Assembly: GCA_003220435.1 (NCBI GenBank)
Contig: QHSL01000059.1
Span: forward strand, 96,077-160,076
Direction of reading: 5' to 3'
Origin: Candidatus Rokuibacteriota bacterium
Lineage (GTDB): Bacteria > Methylomirabilota > Methylomirabilia > Rokubacteriales > CSP1-6
DNA: 64,000 nt
The position numbers and the translations under genes were made by a program. The notes below the pieces were generated by a model. It was not told where the DNA came from. It saw only the letters and a program-made list of their open reading frames with translations, and did not search any database. This document shows, one piece after another, positions 61,310 to 64,000 of this stretch; within the stretch, counting starts at the first letter, position 1; every line of letters starts with the position of its first letter.

Positions 61310-61340
61310 TTGACCTGGCCCCATGGGAGAAGGTTTACCC
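61310..61340 (+). promoter_or_regulatory. MerR-type promoter/operator
   Basis: TTGACC (-35, 61310-61315) and a TTTACCC-like -10 are separated by an overlong spacer holding a dyad, ACCTGGCCC/GGGAGAAGGT. Long-spacer promoters with this dyad are the classic target of metal-sensing MerR regulators, which untwist the DNA when metal is bound. The MerR-family gene starts 9 bases on. Confidence 0.7.
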
Positions 61341-61348
61341 TCGGGAGC

Positions 61349-61777
61349 ATGGGAGGCGACGGGTTGCGCATTGGTGAGATCTCCAGGCGGAGCGGTCTCA
61401 GCCGCAAGGCCCTGCGGCTCTACGAGTCCAACGGCATCCTGCCGGTGCCCCGTCGGTCGGCCGCGCGATATCGCATGTACGGCCCCGAGACGCTGGAGAT
61501 CCTCACGTTCGTGACGCAGGCTAAACGACTCGGGTTCCGCCTGAGAGAGATCCACGAGATCGTCGCCATCAGGCGGGCCGGTCGCGCACCCTGCGCCCAC
61601 GTGCGGATGCTCGTGGAGCGAAAGAAGACCGATCTCGAGAGGCTGCTCGGCGAGGCGACGGTCGTCCGCGACAGGCTGCGTCGGATCCTGCGCGGCTGGT
61701 CGTCGATGCCGCAGCGTGCCGCTGCCGTGTGTCCCCACATCGAATCCGGCAACGCCAAGACGACGAGGAGGATGTGA
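61349..61777 (+). CDS. MerR-family metal-responsive regulator
   Basis: The 142-residue protein has the N-terminal winged HTH (RIGEISRRSGLSRKALRLYE, GILPVPRRSAARYRMYG) and a dimer coiled coil. Metal-sensor cysteines appear at the start of the coil (APCAHVRMLV) and near the end (AAVCPHIES). This matches heavy-metal MerR proteins more than drug- or redox-sensing ones. It sits under its own MerR-type promoter, so it is autoregulated and likely controls the genes that follow. The stop overlaps the next ATG by one base. Confidence 0.9.
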   Translation: MGGDGLRIGEISRRSGLSRKALRLYESNGILPVPRRSAARYRMYGPETLEILTFVTQAKRLGFRLREIHEIVAIRRAGRAPCAHVRMLVERKKTDLERLLGEATVVRDRLRRILRGWSSMPQRAAAVCPHIESGNAKTTRRM

Positions 61778-61947
61778 TGGAAACCGTGAAGATGTCCCTG
61801 TGCCCGGCGTGCACGGCCTGCCCCGGGGTGGAGATCGCCGGCGACGAGGTCCGCATCGGCGAGGCCGGCAATCTGGCCGTCCTGCAGAAGGACGAGTGGA
61901 ACGTGCTCGTCGACCTGATCCAGACAGGTAAGCTCGGGCGCGTTTAG
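61777..61947 (+). CDS. Tiny Cys-rich protein (CPACTACP motif)
   Basis: The 56-residue protein METVKMSLCPACTACPGVEI has three cysteines (CPACTACP) in its first 16 residues, then an acidic helix ending LVDLIQTGKLGRV. It is coupled to the MerR stop (ATG overlaps TGA) with GAGGAGGA upstream, so it is made with the regulator. I do not recognise a named family. The motif suggests a metal-binding chaperone or regulator modulator. Confidence 0.75.
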   Translation: METVKMSLCPACTACPGVEIAGDEVRIGEAGNLAVLQKDEWNVLVDLIQTGKLGRV

Positions 61948-61986
61948 AGAATCGCGCAGGCGCAAGCGCTCGGCGCCGCAGTTTGC

Positions 61987-62015
61987 TTGACACGGCGCCG
62001 GGCCTTCCCTAGTCT
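61987..62015 (+). promoter_or_regulatory. Sigma-70-like promoter for the His-containing exported protein
   Basis: TTGACA (61987-61992), a 17-base spacer and TAGTCT (62010-62015) lie 8 bases before the ATG of the next gene. The leader is very short, so this transcript may be nearly leaderless. Confidence 0.55.
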
Positions 62016-62023
62016 GAACCGCA

Positions 62024-62356
62024 ATGAACCGCCGCCTGTCGCCCTGGCTGCTCGTCGGCGTGGCGCTGTTCGTCGTGCTCGGTCATATCTGCGCCGCTCC
62101 GGTGCACGCCCACGCCGGGACGATGACGACCCACAGTGAGGACCATCCCGAGGGTGGCGCCGACGAGGCCGCCCACGGCGGCTCGTGCGAGACCCTGCGC
62201 GCCGATTTCAACGTTCATGCGCCGGCGCTCTTGCCGACCGGCGTCGTTCTGCGGGTCGTGTCCGGTCTCGAGATCCATCGCCGGTATGCTGAGCCGGCGC
62301 CGGCGCCCACGAGCTCGCCACCGCTCTTCCTGCTCCACGCCGCGCTGCTGATCTAG
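62024..62356 (+). CDS. Exported His-containing small protein
   Basis: The 110-residue protein has a signal peptide (PWLLVGVALFVVLGHICA) and a mature region with seven histidines (PVHAHAGTMTTHSEDHPE, AAHGG) next to an acidic stretch, suited to periplasmic metal binding. The last third is Pro-rich with a hydrophobic end (SSPPLFLLHAALLI). The family is not recognised. It has its own promoter, downstream of the MerR/Cys-rich pair. Confidence 0.7.
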   Translation: MNRRLSPWLLVGVALFVVLGHICAAPVHAHAGTMTTHSEDHPEGGADEAAHGGSCETLRADFNVHAPALLPTGVVLRVVSGLEIHRRYAEPAPAPTSSPPLFLLHAALLI

Positions 62357-62428
62357 TCCGCTCCCTCCGCGCCCGGCTCGTCGTCCTTCACGGGGAGAAG
62401 TCCACCTTGTTCGCGCGGGGGAGCCTCC

Positions 62429-63886
62429 ATGCTCAGGCGCTCGATCGTCGTCGTGGCGCTGCTCGCCGCGGCGGCTGGATTCGCCACGGTCGTTCCATAC
62501 GTGCAGGTGCAGCCCGCGGCAGCGGTCCCGGCCTTCGCTCGCCAGTACGATCTGCAGTGCAACGCCTGTCACACCCGCCCGCCGCGGCTGAACCGGTTCG
62601 GCGAGCAGTTCCACATGATGGGCTTCCAGATCCCCAGCGCGTCTCGTCCCGACGGCCTGCTGGGGAGCTTGAAGGAGGACGGCCCAGCCAAGACGCTCAT
62701 CGATAGCCTGGCACTCCGTGTCGTCGGCGGCCTCCTCGAATACTCCGAATCGCCGCGCGAGACGGAGACCAGGCTCGAGCCGCCTCACGAGGTCGAGTTC
62801 TTCATCGCGCGGCCGATCACGCCGAGCCTCAGCCTCTACGCGGAGCTCGAGTACCAGCCGAACGGCGTCGCGTTCTCGCGCGACCGCGGCTTCTTCGACA
62901 GCGGTCACACGTTCGGCCTCGGCAAGGAAGCGTTCTTCATGTGGAACATGGGCGCCCTCCTCGGCGCCGTCGGCGCGCCGACGATGGAGATGGGCGGCCA
63001 GACCATGATCGGCCGGCACGGCGGCTTCACGATGCACGGCCCGATGCTGATGGCCGGCAAGGTCGACCCCAACACCAACTTCTCGTACTCGACGAACCGC
63101 CAGATGCTGCTCGACACCGAGCTCGAGTTCGAGAGGGAGCCCGGCGAGGACCGGAGCGAGGTGCACCGGCTGCCGATCGTCCCGTACGCCTTCGCGTCGA
63201 AGTTCTTCGGGCTGTTCAAGAACCGCAGCGAGCGCGAGCCGCAGCTCGTGACCGATCAGGTCATGTACAACACGACGGGTGCGCCGGGCGCCGACTTCCA
63301 CGCGATGATCAACGACGTCGTCCTGGCTGAGGTCGGCTTTCTCAGCGAGAACGAAGGCTTCAACACCTACGGCATGCTCCGGTACGACCTTCTGGACCGG
63401 CGGGAGCTGACCTTCAACGTCTCGGTGCTCCTCAACTGGGGATTCGGCGTCGTCCGCGCCCCCGATCCCGAAGACCACGACCATCCTGGCGACACACGCC
63501 TCGACCGCTTGCGGTACGGGATTGCGGCCAACCTGAAATGGAAGGCGCTCGACGTGTACGGCGCTGTCATCATCGACCGCCTGTACGGGCTTCCGGGCGC
63601 GCTGCGGGGCGACTTCGACCGCTCGGCCGCCGGGCTCACGCTCGAGGTCGACTACCTCGCTCACGAGAAAGTCATGCTGTCCGGGCGCTTCGACCAGCTG
63701 TGGGCTGGAGGGCTCAAGGACGACAAGCTCGACGCCACGGTGCTCTCCGCGCAGGCCAAGTTCTACCCCTGGCAGAACATCGCGTTCTTCGTCCGCGACA
63801 GCGTGAACTTGCGCCCCTTCAAGGAAGACAACGCGCTGCGGAACTGGCGGAACCAGCTCTTCGTCGGCATCGACTGGGATTTTTAG
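62429..63886 (+). CDS. Outer-membrane porin-like protein with N-terminal c-type haem motif
   Basis: The 485-residue protein has a signal peptide (SIVVVALLAAAAGFATVV), one CxxCH haem site (CNACH) within LQCNACHTRPPRLNRFGEQF, and then about 430 residues of alternating amphipathic strands ending in Trp-Asp-Phe (GIDWDF), a typical beta-barrel outer-membrane C-terminus. Single-haem porin cytochromes of this kind occur in metal- and iron-metabolising bacteria. His/Met-rich segments (MEMGGQTMIGRHGGFTMHG) may contact metal. It probably moves electrons or metal across the outer membrane. The ATG is in a gap 72 bases after the previous stop. Confidence 0.82.
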   Translation: MLRRSIVVVALLAAAAGFATVVPYVQVQPAAAVPAFARQYDLQCNACHTRPPRLNRFGEQFHMMGFQIPSASRPDGLLGSLKEDGPAKTLIDSLALRVVGGLLEYSESPRETETRLEPPHEVEFFIARPITPSLSLYAELEYQPNGVAFSRDRGFFDSGHTFGLGKEAFFMWNMGALLGAVGAPTMEMGGQTMIGRHGGFTMHGPMLMAGKVDPNTNFSYSTNRQMLLDTELEFEREPGEDRSEVHRLPIVPYAFASKFFGLFKNRSEREPQLVTDQVMYNTTGAPGADFHAMINDVVLAEVGFLSENEGFNTYGMLRYDLLDRRELTFNVSVLLNWGFGVVRAPDPEDHDHPGDTRLDRLRYGIAANLKWKALDVYGAVIIDRLYGLPGALRGDFDRSAAGLTLEVDYLAHEKVMLSGRFDQLWAGGLKDDKLDATVLSAQAKFYPWQNIAFFVRDSVNLRPFKEDNALRNWRNQLFVGIDWDF

Positions 63887-63894
63887 GAGACCCC

Positions 63895-64000
63895 ATGCGA
63901 GACAAAACGGTTGCGCTCCTGGCGGTCTCGGGGGTCCTCCTGGCGCTGGCTCTCTGGGTCCCACGTCCACCGGCGAGCCTGGCGAACGGCGACAAGCACG
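63895..64000 (+). CDS. Exported protein, partial (3' end outside window)
   Basis: Only the first 35 residues are present: MRDKTVALLAVSGVLLALAL, a signal peptide or anchor, then WVPRPPASLANGDKH. It starts 8 bases after the porin-cytochrome stop, with TAGGAG in between, so the two are co-transcribed. A c-type cytochrome or periplasmic partner would be expected; the sequence is too short to say. Confidence 0.7.
   Translation, partial: MRDKTVALLAVSGVLLALALWVPRPPASLANGDKH

Noticed and set aside
1-64000. tRNA, rRNA, integrase, transposase or attachment sites
   Set aside because: I looked for conserved tRNA and rRNA segments and for transposase or recombinase motifs among the proteins and saw none. 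A covariance-model search would be more sensitive than reading.

Overview
The window is 64 kb of very GC-rich bacterial DNA with bacterial gene spacing, many 4-base stop/start overlaps and frequent GTG starts. The mix suggests a large-genome, metabolically flexible soil or subsurface lineage. It includes luciferase-like flavin oxidoreductases, solute-binding proteins, an amidohydrolase, an amidase, a Rieske oxygenase, an orphan molybdopterin hydroxylase subunit, TusA/DsrE sulfur-carrier proteins and a UGA-interrupted AhpD-type protein. Candidatus Rokubacteria (Methylomirabilota) is my best guess. This is inference from gene content; there is no rRNA or other marker in the window. I see no rRNA, tRNA, CRISPR array, integrase or transposase, and no stretch over 300 bases lacks a gene or element.

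Layout. 1-4.4 kb: a MASE1-PAS-STAS sensor (cut by the window start), a small TPR-like protein behind a dispersed 57-bp element, a TusA-like/DsrE-like pair and a sigma-54 activator. 4.6-11.1 kb: a flavin oxidoreductase and a giant secreted subtilase with five 681-bp tandem repeats, preceded by a separate secreted propeptide-like protein. 11.2-19 kb: DinB, MFS exporter, a truncated transhydrogenase remnant, a long inverted repeat, an amidohydrolase, an OmpA-like protein, a CMD/AhpD protein with an in-frame UGA, an aldo/keto reductase and a Rieske oxygenase. 19.2-28.8 kb: a PhnD-like binding protein overlapping a hybrid histidine kinase, then on the other strand pyruvate carboxylase, a TauE/SafE permease and a REC/pseudo-REC/AraC regulator.

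28.9-33.2 kb is a five-gene overlapping operon: a binding protein fused to a NosL-like domain, an ABC permease and ATPase, a membrane protein, and a SCO/SenC protein. I infer a copper-linked transport or maturation system. 33.2-43 kb is catabolic: an oxidoreductase, a hydrolase, a bicupin, two tandem peptide-type binding proteins (with the scar of a third), an AtzG-like/amidase pair, a BNR-repeat protein and a quinone reductase. 43-47.7 kb: phosphotransferase, RidA, a non-canonical SDR and a xanthine-dehydrogenase-family subunit with a CTG start. At about 48.05 kb a binding-protein gene is fused in frame to the C-terminal half of a cation transporter. This marks the left edge of a Cu(I)/Ag(I) CusCBA-type efflux cluster that runs to about 55 kb.

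55.7-61.3 kb is a glycosyltransferase/radical-SAM operon with overlapping genes that looks like an uncharacterised glycan or small-molecule pathway. 61.3-64 kb has a MerR regulator with a textbook MerR-type promoter, a tiny Cys-rich protein, a His-containing exported protein, an outer-membrane porin-like protein with a CxxCH haem site, and the start of another exported protein: a probable metal-responsive envelope module.
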